Of a stretch of DNA of 64,000 bases, positions 10,109 through 20,349 are shown one piece after another. Position 1 is the stretch's first letter; each line of letters starts with the position of its first letter. The DNA lies in contig NZ_AVFL01000021.1 of the NCBI RefSeq assembly GCF_000576635.1, positions 1 to 64,000 on the forward strand, in the 5' to 3' direction. Position numbers and translations under genes: made by a program. Source of the DNA: Skermanella stibiiresistens SB22 (GTDB lineage Bacteria > Pseudomonadota > Alphaproteobacteria > Azospirillales > Azospirillaceae). Under the pieces are notes generated by a model. It was given only the letters and a program-made list of their open reading frames with translations, ran no database searches and was not told where the DNA came from.

Positions 10109-11393
10109 GTTCTCCCGCGTCGCGATCATCGGCCTGGGCTATATCGGCCTGCCCACGGCCGCGACACTGGCCAGCCGCGGCGTCGAGGTGATCGGCGTCG
10201 ACGTCAACGAGCACGCGGTCTCGATGATCACCCAAGGCAAGGTGCATTTCAGCGAACCCGATCTGGACATGCTGGTGCGCGCCGCCGTGATGACCGGCAA
10301 GCTGCGCGCCGTCGTGACGCCGGAGCCGGCCGAGGCCTTCATCATCGCGGTGCCGACTCCGCTGACCGATGGCAAGCGTCCCGACCTCAGCTTCATCGAC
10401 GCGGCGGCGGCGTCGATAGCACCCGCGCTGGAATCCGGGAACCTGATCGTGCTGGAGTCGACCTCGCCGGTCGGCACGTCGGCCCGGCTGTCGCGCCAGC
10501 TTGCCGAGCTGCGGCCCGACCTGAGCTTCCCGCACGCGGCGGGTGAGCGGTCGGACATCCGCATCGCCTATTGCCCGGAGCGTATCCTGCCCGGCCGCAT
10601 GGTGCTGGAGCTGGTGGAGAACGACCGGATAATTGGGGGTCTAACCCCGGTTTGCGCGGCGCGCGCCGACCAGCTCTACCGGATCTTCGTCAAGGGCGCA
10701 TGCCTGCTGACCGACGCCAACACCGCCGAACTGGTCAAGCTGACCGAGAACGCCTATCGCGACGTCAACATCGCCTTCGCCAACGAGCTGTCGATGATCT
10801 GCGACGGCATGGGCCTGGATGTCTGGCGCGTGATCGAACTGTCCAACCGCCACCCTCGGGTCAAGATCCTGCAACCCGGCCCCGGCGTCGGCGGCCACTG
10901 CATCGCGGTCGATCCCTGGTTCATCGTCGATGGCATGCCCGAACAGTCGCGCCTGATCCGCACCGCGCGCGAGGTCAACGACGCCAAGCCGCTGCACATC
11001 ATCGAGCGCATCCGGCGCCACGCCAGCCGCTTCAAGGACCCGGTGATCGCCTGCCTGGGCCTGACCTACAAGCCCAATGTCGACGACCTGCGCGAGAGCC
11101 CGGCGCTGGAGATCACCGCCCACATCGCGGCGGAGGGGATGGGCAAGGTCCTGGCGGTCGAGCCCCACATCGCGAGGCTGCCGCGCGAGTTGGCGGAGTT
11201 CGACAACCTGCGTTTCTGCGACATGTCGGAAGCGCTGGCCGAGGCCGACATCGCCGTGCTGCTGGTCGACCACGCCGAGTTCCGCGCGATCGAGGCCAAG
11301 GAACTGCTGAACAAGATCGTGATCGACACGCGCGGCTTCTGGCGCGACCGGATCCACGTCGCGGACCGCTATGGCAGGGCGGCGGCCGAGTAG
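10098..11393 (+). CDS. wecC: UDP-N-acetyl-D-mannosamine dehydrogenase
   Basis: NAD-dependent four-electron dehydrogenase (431 aa) that oxidises UDP-ManNAc to UDP-ManNAcA. The N-terminal Rossmann motif is [12 protein letters not shown]; the central domain has [21 protein letters not shown]; the catalytic cysteine lies in [13 protein letters not shown]; and a C-terminal UDP-binding domain follows after [16 protein letters not shown]. The stretch GGLTPVCA is typical of WecC rather than UDP-glucose dehydrogenase. The start is a GTG inside the end of wecB, giving an 11-bp overlap and likely coupling. Confidence 0.95.
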   Translation: MQHKFSRVAIIGLGYIGLPTAATLASRGVEVIGVDVNEHAVSMITQGKVHFSEPDLDMLVRAAVMTGKLRAVVTPEPAEAFIIAVPTPLTDGKRPDLSFIDAAAASIAPALESGNLIVLESTSPVGTSARLSRQLAELRPDLSFPHAAGERSDIRIAYCPERILPGRMVLELVENDRIIGGLTPVCAARADQLYRIFVKGACLLTDANTAELVKLTENAYRDVNIAFANELSMICDGMGLDVWRVIELSNRHPRVKILQPGPGVGGHCIAVDPWFIVDGMPEQSRLIRTAREVNDAKPLHIIERIRRHASRFKDPVIACLGLTYKPNVDDLRESPALEITAHIAAEGMGKVLAVEPHIARLPRELAEFDNLRFCDMSEALAEADIAVLLVDHAEFRAIEAKELLNKIVIDTRGFWRDRIHVADRYGRAAAE

Positions 11394-11519
11394 ATCGCCG
11401 GAATATCTACGACGCAAGGCTGCCATCCGCGGCCGCGCCGGTTCCGAACCTTCTCCCCAGCGGTTACAGTCGCCATGTGTAACCACACCGGCGCCTGACC
11501 GCCAGCGGGAGAATTTCAC

Positions 11520-12638
11520 ATGAGCAGCAGCCTTTTCACGCCGATCAAGCTCGCGGGGCGCGAGTTCGCCAACCGCATCGTCATTTCGCCCATGTGCCAG
11601 TACAGCGCCGAGAACGGCAACGCCAACGACTGGCACATGATGCATCTGGGCATGCTGTCGAATTCCGGCGCCTCCTTGATGATCCTGGAGGCGACGGCGG
11701 TGGAGGCGATCGGCAGGATCACGCCGGGCGACCTTGGCCTCTACAGCGACGATAACGAGGCGGCGCTGGGCAAGGTGCTGGCGGCCTTGCGGCGATATGG
11801 CACCGCCCAGATCGGCGTCCAGATCAGCCATGCCGGCCGCAAGGCCTCGGCGCAGTCGCCGTGGGAGGGTGGCCGGTCGCTGCCGGCGGGGCAGGGCGAT
11901 TGGCAAAGCATCGCGCCGTCCGCGATCCCCTTCGCCGAGAGTTGGCCCTCGCCACGTCCGTTCGAAGCGGAGGATTTCAAGCGGGTCCGCGACGGCTTCG
12001 TCGCCACCGCCAAGCGGGCCGCCCGGCTCGGCTTCGACGCGCTGGAACTGCATGGCGCCCACGGCTACCTGCTGCACTCCTTCCTGTCTCCCCTCGCCAA
12101 CCACCGCGAGGATGCCTATGGCGGCGATTTCGAGGGCCGCACCCGCTTCCCGCTGGAGGTCTTCGACGCCGTCCGCGAGGTCTGGCCGTCCGACCGGCCG
12201 CTCGGCGTGCGGATCAGCGCCTCCGACTGGGCCGAAGGCGGCTGGACGATCGAGGAGTCCGTGACCTTCGCCAAGATCCTGAAGGAGCGTGGCTGCGACT
12301 TCATCGACTGCTCCAGCGGCGGCGTGACGCTCGGCATCAAGATCCCGACCTCGCCGGGCTATCAGGTCCCCTTCGCGGCGCAGGTCAAGCGCGAGGCCGG
12401 AATTCCGACCATGGCGGTGGGCCTGATCGTTGAGCCGAAGCAGGCCGAGCGGATCGTCGCCAAGGGCGAGGCCGACATGGTGGCCCTGGCCCGCACCGTG
12501 CTGGACGAACCGCATTGGGGTTGGCGCGCCGCCCGCGAGCTTGGCGGCGAGATCGCCTTCCCGCCGCAATACGCCCGCGCCGCCCCCGCCCTGTGGCCCG
12601 GCCACTCGTTCCGCGAAGACTCCTCCGTTATGGATTAA
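11520..12638 (+). CDS. Old yellow enzyme family oxidoreductase (YqjM-like)
   Basis: FMN-dependent ene-reductase (372 aa) reducing activated C=C bonds of enones or xenobiotics with NAD(P)H. It belongs to the thermophilic-like YqjM/XenA class: C26 and Y28 in SPMCQYSA match the residues that tune FMN redox potential and bind substrate in Yqj[20 protein letters not shown] is the classical active-site/loop block, and a C-terminal phosphate-binding segment (MAVGLI) follows. The ATG at 11520 has GGGAGAA upstream. The physiological substrate cannot be inferred. Another flavin enzyme follows after a 37-bp gap on the same strand. Confidence 0.9.
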   Translation: MSSSLFTPIKLAGREFANRIVISPMCQYSAENGNANDWHMMHLGMLSNSGASLMILEATAVEAIGRITPGDLGLYSDDNEAALGKVLAALRRYGTAQIGVQISHAGRKASAQSPWEGGRSLPAGQGDWQSIAPSAIPFAESWPSPRPFEAEDFKRVRDGFVATAKRAARLGFDALELHGAHGYLLHSFLSPLANHREDAYGGDFEGRTRFPLEVFDAVREVWPSDRPLGVRISASDWAEGGWTIEESVTFAKILKERGCDFIDCSSGGVTLGIKIPTSPGYQVPFAAQVKREAGIPTMAVGLIVEPKQAERIVAKGEADMVALARTVLDEPHWGWRAARELGGEIAFPPQYARAAPALWPGHSFREDSSVMD

Positions 12639-12675
12639 GTCGTCGGCTGGTTCCGACCATGCCGAAACCAATTGG

Positions 12676-13689
12676 ATGACCGTGATGAAAAGCCTGTCCG
12701 AAACTCCCGTTTCGGTCCTCGACCTGTCGCCGCTGATCGAAGGCGCCACGCCGGCCGACTCCTACCGCTCCACCCTGGATCTGGCGCGGCACGCCGACGG
12801 CTGGGGTTTCAAGCGCTATTGGCTGGCCGAGCACCACAACATCCCCGGCGTCGCCAGTTCGGCGACCGCCGTGCTGATCGGCCATGTCGCCGGCGGGACC
12901 GAACGCATCCGCGTCGGTTCGGGCGGCATCATGCTGCCGAACCACGCGCCGCTGATCATCGCGGAGCAGTTCGGCACGCTTGAGTCGCTGTATCCGGGAC
13001 GGATCGACCTGGGGCTGGGCCGCGCGCCCGGCACCGATCAGGTGACAGCCCACGCGCTGCGCCGCGACCTGGGTCAGACGGGGGAGGAGTTTCCCCAGCT
13101 TCTGGCGGAACTGCGGGCCTATTTCCAACCGGCGGTGCCGGGGCAACGGGTGCGGGCGATCCCGGGGGAGGGGCTGGACGTTCCGATCTGGCTGCTCGGC
13201 TCAGGCGGCTTCAGCGCCCAGCTGGCCGGACAGCTTGGTCTGCCGTTCTCCTTCGCGCGCCAGTTCTCTCCCGCCAACACCCTGCCGGCGCTCGACCTCT
13301 ATCGCCGCGCCTTCCGCCCGTCGGAGGTCCTGTCGGAGCCCCACGCCATGGTCGGGATCAACGTGGTCGCCGCCGAGACGGACGCGGAGGCGCGCCGGCT
13401 GTTCACCTCGCACCAGCAGAGCTTCCTCAACCTGGTGCGCGGCCATCCCATGCGGATAGCGCCGCCGGTCGATGACATGGACGAGATTTGGAGCGAGCGG
13501 GAGAGGGCGGCGGTCGAGAGCCAGCTGCGCGGCTCGATCGTCGGCTCGCCTGACACGGTGCGGGCCGGCCTGGAGCTGTTGCTGGAGGAGACCGCCGCCG
13601 ACGAGATCATGGTGAGCGGCATGGTGTTCGACCACGCGGCGCGCCTGCGCTCCTACGAGATCGTCGCCGACATCTTCGGCAAGCGCTGA
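12676..13689 (+). CDS. Luciferase-like (LLM class) flavin-dependent oxidoreductase
   Basis: Predicted FMN/F420-type monooxygenase of the luciferase-like superfamily (337 aa). The (beta/alpha)8 barrel shows the subgroup features [11 protein letters not shown] near the start, [32 protein letters not shown] and the [10 protein letters not shown] loop, which place it with the MsnO8/YhbW-like group rather than alkanesulfonate monooxygenase. I chose the ATG at 12676; another ATG at 12685 is equally possible and the ribosome site is weak. Substrate unknown. It ends 22 bp before a strong bidirectional terminator. Confidence 0.85.
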   Translation: MTVMKSLSETPVSVLDLSPLIEGATPADSYRSTLDLARHADGWGFKRYWLAEHHNIPGVASSATAVLIGHVAGGTERIRVGSGGIMLPNHAPLIIAEQFGTLESLYPGRIDLGLGRAPGTDQVTAHALRRDLGQTGEEFPQLLAELRAYFQPAVPGQRVRAIPGEGLDVPIWLLGSGGFSAQLAGQLGLPFSFARQFSPANTLPALDLYRRAFRPSEVLSEPHAMVGINVVAAETDAEARRLFTSHQQSFLNLVRGHPMRIAPPVDDMDEIWSERERAAVESQLRGSIVGSPDTVRAGLELLLEETAADEIMVSGMVFDHAARLRSYEIVADIFGKR

Positions 13690-13710
13690 GCCCATTCCGT
13701 CCAGGCAAAC

Positions 13711-13750
13711 AAAAGGCCGGCCCGATCCTCCAGGATCGGGCCGGCCTTTT
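13711..13750. terminator. Bidirectional Rho-independent terminator
   Basis: A near-perfect palindrome with 19-bp arms (13711-13729 and 13732-13750), G+C-rich in the centre with AAAA at the left edge and TTTT at the right. It lies between the converging ends of the LLM oxidoreductase gene (13689) and the DUF1150 gene (13762), so it can stop transcription from both sides. Confidence 0.9.
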
Positions 13751-13761
13751 GATTCCACGCG

Positions 13762-13980
13762 TCAGTGGACGCTGACTGGTTCCAGCTCGTGCTGGCGGAC
13801 GGCCGCGAAGGCGGCCTCGCGCTCGGGCATCACGGTCAGCGGGGTGCCATCGGCGGCGTGGATCGCGTAGCCGGTCGAGCCATCGACATCGACCACCTTG
13901 ATGTAGGCGAGGTCATTGACGCCGAAAGCCACGAAATCCTGGCTCGAGATCTGACGCAGTGTCGTCGGGGTGATATTCAT
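13762..13980 (-). CDS. DUF1150 family protein
   Basis: A 72-aa cytoplasmic protein of the alphaproteobacterial DUF1150 family, recognised from VAFGVNDLAYIK, the central beta-hairpin with GYAIHAADGTPL and the C-terminal helix EREAAFAAVRQHELEPVSVH. Function is unknown. It lies 82 bp downstream of the Hsp20 gene on the same strand, the usual pairing in Alphaproteobacteria, which suggests co-induction by heat shock and perhaps a role with the small chaperone (inference). Confidence 0.88.
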   Translation of the reverse strand: MNITPTTLRQISSQDFVAFGVNDLAYIKVVDVDGSTGYAIHAADGTPLTVMPEREAAFAAVRQHELEPVSVH

Positions 13981-14062
13981 GATCCAAGATCTTTCTGTAA
14001 CGAAACTTCCAACGGGTGATGCCCGTGATCCCTAGAGGCCGGCTTCCTGATACGGTTCGGGC

Positions 14063-14539
14063 TCAGCGCCCCTGCTCCGGCGTCACGTCGATGGTCCGGG
14101 CTGACGAGCCGCCCTCCTGCCCACCCGCCGGCTGCTGGATCGCGATCGTCCGAACCTTCGGTTCCGGAATGGGGCGCTTGAGATCGACATGGAGCAATCC
14201 ATTGTCGAGTGTGGCGCCCACGACCTCGATCCCCTCTGCCAGGACGAAGCTCCGCTGGAACTGCCGCGCCGCTATGCCGCGGTGCATATAGATCCGCGAC
14301 TTGTCGTCGGTCTGGCGGCCGCGGATGACGAGCTGGTTGTCCTCGGTCTGGACGGTCAGGTCATCCATCGTGAAACCGGCGACCGCGAGCGTGATCCGCA
14401 AGCCATCCTCGCCGATCTGCTCGATGTTGTAAGGCGGATAGCCTTCCGCCGAGTTCTTCGAAATACGGTCGAGAGTGCGCTCGAACTGGTCGAAACCCAG
14501 CAGGAGCGGACTGTTGAACAAGGACAATCGTGTCGTCAC
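14063..14539 (-). CDS. Small heat-shock protein, Hsp20/alpha-crystallin family
   Basis: ATP-independent holdase (158 aa) that binds unfolding proteins as a large oligomer. The N-terminal arm starts LSLFNSPLLLGFDQFERTLDR, as in rhizobial class A Hsps; the alpha-crystallin domain spans about residues 38-128, with PPYNIEQ, the YMHRGIAARQFQRSFVL block and the A-x-x-x-n-G-L-L signature (ATLDNGLLHVDL). The tail includes a weak variant of the I-x-I/V motif (RTIAI). I chose the GTG at 14539 because a very strong ribosome site (GGAGGAGGA) lies 6-7 nt before it; the upstream in-frame extension does not resemble the family. Confidence 0.92.
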   Translation of the reverse strand: MTTRLSLFNSPLLLGFDQFERTLDRISKNSAEGYPPYNIEQIGEDGLRITLAVAGFTMDDLTVQTEDNQLVIRGRQTDDKSRIYMHRGIAARQFQRSFVLAEGIEVVGATLDNGLLHVDLKRPIPEPKVRTIAIQQPAGGQEGGSSARTIDVTPEQGR

Positions 14540-14626
14540 GCGGCATCCTCCTCCAGCGAGCGAGTAGCTGTTCGGGCCCGAGACCGGCACCCTGGCGGCA
14601 GCCCCGGCCGGCGCTGCCATACCGAT

Positions 14627-14655
14627 AGATGGGTAATCGGCGGCGCTGGGGCAAG
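14627..14655 (-). promoter_or_regulatory. Sigma-32 (RpoH)-like promoter of hsp20
   Basis: On the minus strand CTTGCC (14655-14650) is separated by 17 nt from CCATCT (14632-14627). This resembles the alphaproteobacterial heat-shock consensus CTTG-N17/18-CYTATNT. It would give an hsp20 leader of about 80 nt containing a hairpin with GGCAGC/GCTGCC arms. I do not see a convincing ROSE-type anti-Shine-Dalgarno pairing. Confidence 0.5.
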
Positions 14656-14753
14656 GCTGACCTGCATCGCATGCTTCCCATGCGTATCATCCTTTAAAAA
14701 GAGACGGAGCGCCGCTATGGTGGCCGCTTCCGGAAGGCACGAGAGTTAGCGCA

Positions 14754-16058
14754 GTGACATCTCCGACCACCAATCAGCCGACCTCCACGATGTCCGCCAC
14801 ATCCTTGACTGGCGACGGGCAGCCCGGCGACCCGCGGGGAAGCGTGATGCAGCGGTTGAACACTTATCGCTCCGGTCCCGACGAGCATGGGCATTTCGGC
14901 ATCTTTGGCGGTCGTTTCGTCGCCGAAACGCTGATGCCCCTGATCCTGGACGTCGAGGGGGCCTACAACGCCGCCAAGGTCGATCCGGCCTTCAAGGCGG
15001 AACTGCGGCACTACCTGACGCATTACGTTGGCAGGCCCAGCCCGCTGTACCACGCGGAGCGGCTGACGGCTCGGTTCGGAGGCGCCAAGGTCTATTTCAA
15101 GCGCGACGAGCTGAACCACACCGGCGCGCACAAGATCAACAACTGCATGGGCCAGATCCTGCTGGCGCGCCGCATGGGCAAGCGCCGGATCATCGCCGAG
15201 ACGGGCGCCGGCCAGCACGGCGTGGCGACCGCGACGGTCTGCGCGCTGTTCGACCTGCCGTGCACGATCTACATGGGCGAGACCGACATCGAGCGGCAGA
15301 AGCCCAACGTCTTCCGGATGAAGCTGCTGGGCGCCGAGGTCAAGGCGGTCAAGTCGGGTGCCCGCACCCTCAAGGACGCCATGAACGAGGCGCTCCGCGA
15401 CTGGGTGACCAATGTCGAGGACACCTTCTACATCATCGGCACCGTCGCCGGTCCGCATCCCTATCCGGCCATGGTCCGCGACTTCCAGTCGGTGATCGGC
15501 GAGGAGGTCCGCGAGCAGATGATGTCCGCCGAGGGCCGGCTGCCCGACAGCCTAGTCGCCTGCATCGGCGGCGGGTCCAACGCGATGGGCCTGTTCTACC
15601 CGTTCCTGGACGAGCCGACCGTCAAGATGGTCGCGGTCGAGGCGGCGGGCCATGGGATCGAGACGGGAGCCCACGCGGCCTCGCTGACCGGCGGACGGCC
15701 GGGCGTGCTCCACGGCAACCGGACCTACCTGCTGCAGGACGAGGACGGGCAGATCCTGGAGGGCCATTCGATCTCGGCCGGCCTGGACTATCCCGGCATC
15801 GGACCAGAGCATTCGTGGCTGCACGATGTCGGCCGCGTCGAATACGTCTCGGCGACCGACAACGAGGCGCTGGACGCCTTCCAGATGTGCTCACGCATGG
15901 AGGGCATCATCCCGGCGCTGGAACCCGCCCACGCGCTGGCCGCCGTCATCAAGCTGGCGCCGACGCTGCCCAAGGATCACCTGCTGGTGATGAACATGTG
16001 CGGCCGGGGCGACAAGGACATCTTCACCGTGGCGGACGCCCTGGGAGTCAAGATATGA
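14754..16058 (+). CDS. trpB: Tryptophan synthase beta chain
   Basis: PLP enzyme (434 aa) that joins indole and serine to make tryptophan; works as the alpha2-beta2 complex with TrpA. The PLP lysine is K127 in HTGAHKINN, the glycine-rich phosphate loop is GGGSNAMG, and GRGDKD closes the C-terminus. With the GTG start at 14754 the protein has an N-terminal extension of about 35-40 residues before the conserved [14 protein letters not shown]; in-frame ATGs at codons 13 and 32 could be the real start. trpA begins inside the stop codon (ATGA overlap). trpF, its frequent partner, is not in view. Confidence 0.95.
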   Translation: MTSPTTNQPTSTMSATSLTGDGQPGDPRGSVMQRLNTYRSGPDEHGHFGIFGGRFVAETLMPLILDVEGAYNAAKVDPAFKAELRHYLTHYVGRPSPLYHAERLTARFGGAKVYFKRDELNHTGAHKINNCMGQILLARRMGKRRIIAETGAGQHGVATATVCALFDLPCTIYMGETDIERQKPNVFRMKLLGAEVKAVKSGARTLKDAMNEALRDWVTNVEDTFYIIGTVAGPHPYPAMVRDFQSVIGEEVREQMMSAEGRLPDSLVACIGGGSNAMGLFYPFLDEPTVKMVAVEAAGHGIETGAHAASLTGGRPGVLHGNRTYLLQDEDGQILEGHSISAGLDYPGIGPEHSWLHDVGRVEYVSATDNEALDAFQMCSRMEGIIPALEPAHALAAVIKLAPTLPKDHLLVMNMCGRGDKDIFTVADALGVKI

Positions 16059-16939
16059 GCGCTGCCATCGACACCGGAAACACGGGGTTCGGGGACACCG
16101 GGCGCGCCGCCGACAGCGGACGCTTGGCCGCCAAGTTCGAGACGCTGAGGCGCGAGGGGCGCGGCGGTCTGGTGACCTTCGTCACCGCCGGCGATCCCGA
16201 CTACGCGACCAGCCTGCGGATCGTCCAGGGCCTGCCCGGCGCCGGGGCCGACGTGATCGAGATCGGCATGCCGTTCACCGATCCGATGGCCGATGGTCCG
16301 TCGATCCAGGCGGCCTCGCTGCGGGCGCTGCGGGCGGGCATGACGCTGCGCGGTACCTTGAAGCTGGTGACCGAGTTCCGCCAGACCGACGCCGAGACGC
16401 CGATCATCCTGATGGGCTATTACAACCCGATCTATTCCTATGGCGTCGAACGATTCCTGACCGACGCCCGCGCCGCGGGTGTCGACGGTCTGATCGTGGT
16501 CGACCTGCCGCCGGAGGAGGATGGCGAATTGTGCCTGCCGGCGCTGGCCGCCGGGATCAACTTCATCCGCCTTGCGACGCCGACCACCGACGACAAGCGG
16601 CTGCCGACCGTGCTGGCGAACACCAGCGGCTTCGTCTACTACGTCTCGATCACCGGCATCACCGGGGCGGCGACCGCGACCGAGGAGGCCATCACCGAGG
16701 CCGTCGGACGGCTGCGCCGCCACACCGACCTGCCGGTCGCGGTGGGCTTCGGCATCACGACCCCGGCGGCGGCGGCCTCCGTCGCGAGGCTGGCCGATGC
16801 CGCCGTGGTCGGTTCCGCCATCGTCAACCGCATCACCGCCAACCTCGACGAGACTGGCCTGGCCGCTCCCGGACTGGTGGATGACGTGCTGGCTTTCGTT
16901 CGCACCCTCTCGGAAGGCGTTCGCGCCGCGCGGGGCTGA
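16055..16939 (+). CDS. trpA: Tryptophan synthase alpha chain
   Basis: TIM-barrel enzyme (294 aa) that releases indole from indole-3-glycerol phosphate and channels it to TrpB. The catalytic pair E69 and D80 ([15 protein letters not shown]) has the same spacing as E49 and D60 of the Salmonella enzyme. Other conserved parts are [16 protein letters not shown] and the phosphate-binding GFGITTP. The ATG overlaps the trpB stop by 4 bp. About 20 residues precede the usual start, a mild extension. accD follows after 83 bp. Confidence 0.95.
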   Translation: MSAAIDTGNTGFGDTGRAADSGRLAAKFETLRREGRGGLVTFVTAGDPDYATSLRIVQGLPGAGADVIEIGMPFTDPMADGPSIQAASLRALRAGMTLRGTLKLVTEFRQTDAETPIILMGYYNPIYSYGVERFLTDARAAGVDGLIVVDLPPEEDGELCLPALAAGINFIRLATPTTDDKRLPTVLANTSGFVYYVSITGITGAATATEEAITEAVGRLRRHTDLPVAVGFGITTPAAAASVARLADAAVVGSAIVNRITANLDETGLAAPGLVDDVLAFVRTLSEGVRAARG

Positions 16940-17022
16940 CCGGAAGCCATCCGCCCGGCGCCGCCTTCCCAGTCCCCAGCCCTCACGGCATCGGCCCCTC
17001 ACGACATCGGCGAAGACCCTCC

Positions 17023-18060
17023 ATGAACTGGCTCACCAATTTCGTCCGCCCCAAGATTCGCGCCCTCTACACCAAGAAGGACGTGCCGGACAACCTCTGG
17101 CACAAGTGCCCGAACTGCGAGGCGATGATCTTCCACCGCGATCTGGAAGAGAACCTTCATGTGTGCCAGCACTGTGGTTTTCACATGCGGCTGGACGCCG
17201 ACAAGCGGCTCAAGATGCTGTTCGACGATGACGACTTCCAGGTCATCGAACTGCCCAAGGCGCCGATCGATCCGCTGCGCTTCCGCGACCAGAAGCGCTA
17301 CACCGACCGGCTGAAGGAAGCCCAGGCCAAGACCGGCAAGAGCGACGCCATCCGCGTCGCGCACGGCAAGATGGGCGGCATCGGCACCGTCATCGCCGCG
17401 TTCGACTTCGGGTTCATGGGCGGGTCCATGGGCATCGCGGTGGGCGAGGGGCTTCTGGCCGCCGCCCGGCTGGCCGTCCTGCAGGAGGCTCCGCTGGTGG
17501 TGGTGCCGTCCTCCGGCGGCGCCCGCATGCAGGAGGGCATCCTGTCGCTGATGCAGATGCCGCGCAGCACGATCGCGGTCCAGATGGTCAAGGAGGCTGG
17601 TCTTCCCTACATCGTCGTGTTGACCGACCCGACCACCGGCGGCGTCACGGCGTCCTTCGCGATGCTGGGCGACCTGCACATCGCCGAGAAGGGCGCGCAG
17701 ATCGGCTTCGCCGGCGCCCGGGTGATCGAGGACACCATCCGCGAGACCCTGCCGGAAGGCTTCCAGCGCTCCGAATACCTGATGGAGCACGGCATGGTGG
17801 ACATGGTCGTCCACCGCAAGGACCTGCGGGAGACGCTGATCCGCGTGCTCGACCTGCTGAGCCGTCCCGGACCGTCCGCCGAGATCGTCACCCTGCCGAA
17901 GCAGGAGCCGGAGGCCGTGGTCGCCCCGACCGAGGCGGAATCGATCGAGGATCTGACGGCCGAGCCGACCGTCGCCGTCACGTCCGACACTCCCGGCGCC
18001 CAACCCCATAGCGGTGAGACCCTTGAGCCTGCCACCCCCGGTGATCGTCCCGAGCGCTGA
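17023..18060 (+). CDS. accD: Acetyl-CoA carboxylase carboxyltransferase subunit beta
   Basis: Beta subunit (345 aa) of the carboxyltransferase that makes malonyl-CoA, the first step of fatty-acid synthesis. The N-terminal zinc ribbon has C29, C32, C48 and C51 (CPNC and CQHC). The crotonase-like domain includes [22 protein letters not shown] and [17 protein letters not shown]. The normal protein ends near residue 300; here about 45 extra acidic, Pro/Thr-rich residues follow, and the coding sequence for the tail's end is shared with the start of folC (47-bp overlap). trpB-trpA-accD-folC is a classical alphaproteobacterial order. Confidence 0.96.
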   Translation: MNWLTNFVRPKIRALYTKKDVPDNLWHKCPNCEAMIFHRDLEENLHVCQHCGFHMRLDADKRLKMLFDDDDFQVIELPKAPIDPLRFRDQKRYTDRLKEAQAKTGKSDAIRVAHGKMGGIGTVIAAFDFGFMGGSMGIAVGEGLLAAARLAVLQEAPLVVVPSSGGARMQEGILSLMQMPRSTIAVQMVKEAGLPYIVVLTDPTTGGVTASFAMLGDLHIAEKGAQIGFAGARVIEDTIRETLPEGFQRSEYLMEHGMVDMVVHRKDLRETLIRVLDLLSRPGPSAEIVTLPKQEPEAVVAPTEAESIEDLTAEPTVAVTSDTPGAQPHSGETLEPATPGDRPER

Positions 18061-19354
18061 GCGCGCCGATCCGGTCCTGGACCGGCTCAAGCACCTTCAC
18101 CCCAAGGTCATCGATCTCTCGCTCGGCCGGACCTTCCGGATGTTGGAGGCGGTCGGTAGCCCGCATCTGCGGCTGCCACCGACGGTCCACGTGGCCGGCA
18201 CCAACGGCAAGGGCTCGACCATCGCCTTCCTGCGGGCCTTCCTGGAGGCCGCCGGCAAGCGGGTCCATGTCTACACCTCGCCCCATCTGGTGCGCTTCCA
18301 CGAGCGGATCAGGCTGGCCGGGAAGCTGATCCCCGACGACCACTTGGCGGAAATCCTGGAGGAGTGCGAGACGGCCAACCAGGGGCAGCCGATCACGTAT
18401 TTCGAGATCACCACCGCCGCCGCCATGCTAGCGTTCTCGCGCGTGCCCGCCGACGTGCTGCTGCTGGAGACCGGCCTGGGTGGCCGGCTCGACAGCACCA
18501 ACGTGCTGGACCGTCCGGCGGTCACGGCGCTGACGCGCATCTCCTACGACCATACGCAGTTCCTCGGTGACACCTTGACGGCGATCGCCGGCGAGAAGGC
18601 CGGCATCATGAAGCCGGGCGTCCCCGCCGTCGTGGCACCGCAACCGGAGGATGAGGCCATGGCCGCTTTCCGCGCCAAGGCCCAGGAGATCGGCGCCCCT
18701 CTCTTCGCCGCCGGCGAGGCTTGGACCGTGGTGCCGACCGCCACCGGCTTCCGGTTCGACAGTCCGGCGCGCGGGGTCGACCTGCCGCTTCCCGGACTGC
18801 CGGGAGCGCACCAGATCGTCAACGCCGGGGTGGCGCTGGCTTGCCTGGACCACTTGCCGGGGATCAGGGTCCCGGACGAGGCGGTGGCGCGCGGTCTGGC
18901 GACCGTCGAATGGCCCGGCCGCCTGCAACGCCTGACCCGCGGACCACTGGTCGACCGGCTGCCGCCGGGCTGGGAGCTTTGGCTGGACGGCGGCCACAAC
19001 GATTCCGCCGGCGAGGTGCTGGGCGCCCAGGCCGCGCGCTGGAGGCGGGAAGACGGCCTGCCGCTCACCCTGATCTTCGGCATGCTGGCGACCAAGGAGC
19101 CGACCGATTTCCTCCGTCCGCTCAAAGCCCACGTGACGATGCTGCGCGCGGTCGCGGTTCCCGGCGAGGAAGCCTCGCTCGCTCCTGGTGACGCCGCAGA
19201 CGCCGCAAGGGCCGTCGGCATCGCGGATGCCGCCGCCTCCAGCGGCGTGGAGGCGGCGCTGGCGGAGGTCATGGCGCGGGCCGCCGGGCCGACGCGGGTG
19301 ATGATCTGCGGTTCGCTCTACTTGGCCGGCGCGGTCCTGGCTCGGCACGGCTGA
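18014..19354 (+). CDS. folC: Bifunctional folylpolyglutamate/dihydrofolate synthase
   Basis: Cytoplasmic Mur-ligase-like enzyme (446 aa) that adds glutamate to dihydropteroate and tetrahydrofolates. The P-loop [10 protein letters not shown] lies near residues 59-68, followed by [14 protein letters not shown], the [12 protein letters not shown] signature and KAGIMKPG; a C-terminal ligase domain includes [12 protein letters not shown]. The GTG at 18014 lies 47 bp inside accD; later starts (TTG at 18023, GTG at 18041) would also leave the conserved [11 protein letters not shown] intact. The coupling with accD suggests joint expression. Confidence 0.94.
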   Translation: MRPLSLPPPVIVPSAERADPVLDRLKHLHPKVIDLSLGRTFRMLEAVGSPHLRLPPTVHVAGTNGKGSTIAFLRAFLEAAGKRVHVYTSPHLVRFHERIRLAGKLIPDDHLAEILEECETANQGQPITYFEITTAAAMLAFSRVPADVLLLETGLGGRLDSTNVLDRPAVTALTRISYDHTQFLGDTLTAIAGEKAGIMKPGVPAVVAPQPEDEAMAAFRAKAQEIGAPLFAAGEAWTVVPTATGFRFDSPARGVDLPLPGLPGAHQIVNAGVALACLDHLPGIRVPDEAVARGLATVEWPGRLQRLTRGPLVDRLPPGWELWLDGGHNDSAGEVLGAQAARWRREDGLPLTLIFGMLATKEPTDFLRPLKAHVTMLRAVAVPGEEASLAPGDAADAARAVGIADAAASSGVEAALAEVMARAAGPTRVMICGSLYLAGAVLARHG

Positions 19355-19489
19355 GTACTCCCACCGCGATTTTCGGAAATCTCCAAAGTTATGAACCGGT
19401 TCACTGCGGTGCCTCGCCGCGGTGGTTAATGTCGTCTTCATGAACAGGGCATCGCCCAGCCCCAAGCTTCCAGATCATGGAGACCGGAC

Positions 19490-20188
19490 ATGAACAGCAC
19501 CATCGCCCGCCGCATCGCCACCGCCGCCCTGTTGCTCCCGGTGCTGACCGGTCCGGGGAATGCCGCCGAGGTGCGGATGTTCGACCGTCCCCCGACCGTC
19601 GCCGAGGTCCAGGAACTGCTGGCCTCTCCCGCTCCCCGCTACCGCAGCATCGAGATCATCGGCGCCGCCGGCAAGGCGGCCCAGAAGGCGGCGCCGTCGT
19701 CCATGGCCCAGGCCTCCTACTCGCCCGCCCCCCAGGAAACCGCGACGGCGGTGCCAGCGCCCGCCCACGAGGAGCCGGCCCATCAGGTCGCCGCCACCCA
19801 GCAGGCCGCTCCGGCGCGGCCCGAACCCAGCCGGGAGCCCAGCCGCTCCTCCGATCAGACCGCTTTCGGTTTCCGCATCAACTTCGCGTTCAATTCCGCC
19901 GTCATTCCCGCCGAATCGTTCGAGTACATCGACACCGTCGGTCAAGTGCTGCGCGGCGAACCCGATGTCGCGATCGTGGTCGAGGGCCACACCGACGCGC
20001 GGGGCGCCGACCAGTACAATCAGAGCCTTTCGGAGCGCCGCGCCGAGGCGGTGGCCAAGTACCTGGAGCGCAAGCACCAGATCCCCGCGTCGCGCATCCT
20101 CGTCGTCGGCAAGGGCGAGAGCGAGCCGCTGACCGGCAACGCCTTCGACGACGCCAACCGCCGCGTCCAGTTCGCCCGCGTCAACTGA
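19490..20188 (+). CDS. OmpA-family peptidoglycan-associated protein
   Basis: Exported protein (232 aa): a signal peptide (about residues 1-25, cut after GNAA), a Pro/Ala/Gln-rich linker to about residue 125 and a C-terminal OmpA domain that binds peptidoglycan. The domain shows the motif pair VEGHTDARGADQYNQSLSERRAEAV and VGKGESEPLTGNAFDDANRRVQF. There is no N-terminal beta-barrel, so it is a periplasmic or outer-membrane-attached OmpA-like protein. A clear 135-bp gap separates it from folC, so it probably has its own promoter. It heads the exported/signalling block that runs to 29 kb. Confidence 0.88.
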   Translation: MNSTIARRIATAALLLPVLTGPGNAAEVRMFDRPPTVAEVQELLASPAPRYRSIEIIGAAGKAAQKAAPSSMAQASYSPAPQETATAVPAPAHEEPAHQVAATQQAAPARPEPSREPSRSSDQTAFGFRINFAFNSAVIPAESFEYIDTVGQVLRGEPDVAIVVEGHTDARGADQYNQSLSERRAEAVAKYLERKHQIPASRILVVGKGESEPLTGNAFDDANRRVQFARVN

Positions 20189-20349
20189 AGGAGCCAGGAC
20201 TGAAGGGGCCAGGCGGGTAATCCACCCGGTCATGCCCCCTCATCCAAAGGACACCCAGCCCCAAGGGCATTTCAGCTTTGGTCGATCCTGGCCGACAATC
20301 ACGCCAACGACCGTGGTGATCTTCAAAAAGAACCGCCGGAGAAGTCGAA

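Noticed and set aside
10641-12749. 702-codon frame on the minus strand opposite wecC and the YqjM-like gene
   Set aside because: Spans two well-supported genes on the other strand and lacks any domain; a GC-skew artefact.
14540-14626. ROSE-type RNA thermometer in the hsp20 leader
   Set aside because: A hairpin is present, but I found no clear U-rich anti-Shine-Dalgarno strand pairing with GGAGGAGGA as in ROSE elements.
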